Shown in pieces: positions 56,815 through 57,286 of a DNA stretch of 57,286 bases. Every line of letters begins with the position of its first letter. Positions within the stretch are counted from its first letter, which is position 1. The position numbers and the translations under genes are program-made. This stretch comes from Vibrio hibernica (GTDB lineage Bacteria; Pseudomonadota; Gammaproteobacteria; Enterobacterales; Vibrionaceae). The notes beneath the pieces are model-generated. The model saw only the letters and a program-made list of their open reading frames with translations. It had not been told where the DNA came from and made no database searches. Location: the NCBI RefSeq assembly GCF_015223435.1, contig NZ_VHKO01000017.1:1-57286 (forward strand). The letters run 5' to 3'.

Positions 56815-56914
56815 GGGTGAGTATTATTGGTCGATAAACAGAAAAGTAGGGTACTGAGAAGTGAAGTGTAAAGCCACAAGATTAAATCAGAAAAAATGTT
56901 AGAGGAATAAAAAG

Positions 56915-56944
56915 AAAACCCACCGTATGTATTCGGTGGGTTTT
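56915..56944 (-). terminator. Terminator of the FadL-type gene
   Basis: AAAACCCACCG (56915-56925) pairs perfectly with CGGTGGGTTTT (56934-56944). On the minus strand the tail is TTTTCTTTTTATT, so it ends the porin transcript 20 bases after its stop. Confidence 0.9.
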
Positions 56945-56966
56945 GAACGCTTATCTCAGGTTAAAT

Positions 56967-57286
56967 TTAGAACGCGTAGTTCAACTGCACAGAGCCGATA
57001 TAAGCCGGACCTGATGAATCAAAATTCATGGTTCCAGCTTTACCGTCTTCATCAAATGAACCTGATTTTCCATCAATATAAGCAAAGCCTGCATCAAGTG
57101 ATAAATTATCAGTCCACAAGTAAGTTAAACCAGCGGTGTACCAGTAGCGGTCGGTATCTGGAATACTTAATGTCGCTGCGCCTGCTTGTTCATCATACGC
57201 AAAACCTGCGCGTAAAATGACACTATCTACAGGCTGGTAGGTGGTACCAATCGACCAACGTTGATTATCTTCATAGTGTTCTTTTT
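56967..57286 (-). CDS. FadL-type outer-membrane transporter, C-terminal part (runs off the window)
   Basis: About 106 codons of the 3' end are present; the start lies beyond 57286. The translation has alternating beta-strands with RWSIGTTYQPVDSVILRAGFAYDEQ, DRYWYTAGLTYLWTDNLSLDAGFAYI and the outer-membrane C-terminus GSVQLNYAF with a terminal Phe. This pattern is typical of FadL/OmpP1 long-chain fatty acid transporters, of which Vibrio species carry several. The terminator lies just downstream. Confidence 0.85.
   Translation of the reverse strand, partial: KEHYEDNQRWSIGTTYQPVDSVILRAGFAYDEQAGAATLSIPDTDRYWYTAGLTYLWTDNLSLDAGFAYIDGKSGSFDEDGKAGTMNFDSSGPAYIGSVQLNYAF

Noticed and set aside
56927..57220. 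Plus-strand 97-codon frame at the right end
   Set aside because: It is the antisense of the FadL-type beta-barrel gene and its terminator.

Overview
The window is chromosomal DNA of a Vibrio-like gammaproteobacterium. It is AT-rich and gene-dense, and its blocks are typical of Vibrionaceae: hinT-ycfL-lpoB-thiK-ycfP-ndh, csiV-mfd, lolCDE, comEC-msbA-lpxK-ycaR-kdsB and divergent metR/metE. I see no insertion sequence, integrase, prophage or CRISPR array. All product names come from reading translations and motifs; no database search was run.

Layout. 1-0.5 kb: a tRNA-Ser(GGA) with a promoter and a terminator. 0.5-3.8 kb: a periplasmic solute-binding protein gene and a membrane GGDEF-EAL gene, likely one operon. 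3.9-5.3 kb: a Tat-signal class V aminotransferase cut by an in-frame TAA, followed by the decayed relic of another EAL domain. 5.8-10.9 kb: qmcA-nfeD, a thioesterase, an EamA-type exporter, and an MFS transporter gene joined by an apparent deletion to a beheaded patatin gene. 11-15.6 kb: a GNAT-nitrilase fusion protein, a CBS protein, udp, and an orphan CARF-nuclease of the DUF1887/Card1 type. 16-27 kb: hinT, three lipoprotein genes including lpoB, thiK, ycfP, ndh, an acetyltransferase, csiV and mfd. 27-37.5 kb: an envelope block of lolCDE, a DUF2062 gene, comEC, msbA, lpxK, ycaR and kdsB. 37.7-47 kb: ygiQ, a membrane protein, a DUF4250 protein, metR/metE with MetJ boxes, an HslJ-like lipoprotein, a frameshifted DUF1289 gene, an 18-bp tandem repeat, and rplY.

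46.8-54.9 kb holds the most distinctive unit: a sugar-acid, probably gluconate, catabolic cassette. A TRAP transporter (dctP-dctQ-dctM) is followed by one ORF that fuses gluconokinase to 6-phosphogluconate dehydrogenase, then by a LacI-type GntR regulator. Two perfect GTTACCGGTAAC palindromes sit in front of dctP and look like GntR operators. The fusion keeps an internal Shine-Dalgarno and ATG exactly where gnd would start, so it may give both a bifunctional enzyme and free Gnd. Together the genes would import gluconate, phosphorylate it and oxidise it to ribulose 5-phosphate. The window ends with radD and the 3' end of a FadL-type porin gene.

A second theme is gene decay. There is a nonsense codon in the aminotransferase, a deletion fusion of MFS and patatin genes, a one-base frameshift in the DUF1289 gene, an EAL relic, and odd starts at comEC (apparent ATT) and lpxK (ATG immediately followed by TAA). 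Either this genome is eroding non-essential genes or some of these are assembly errors; raw reads would decide.
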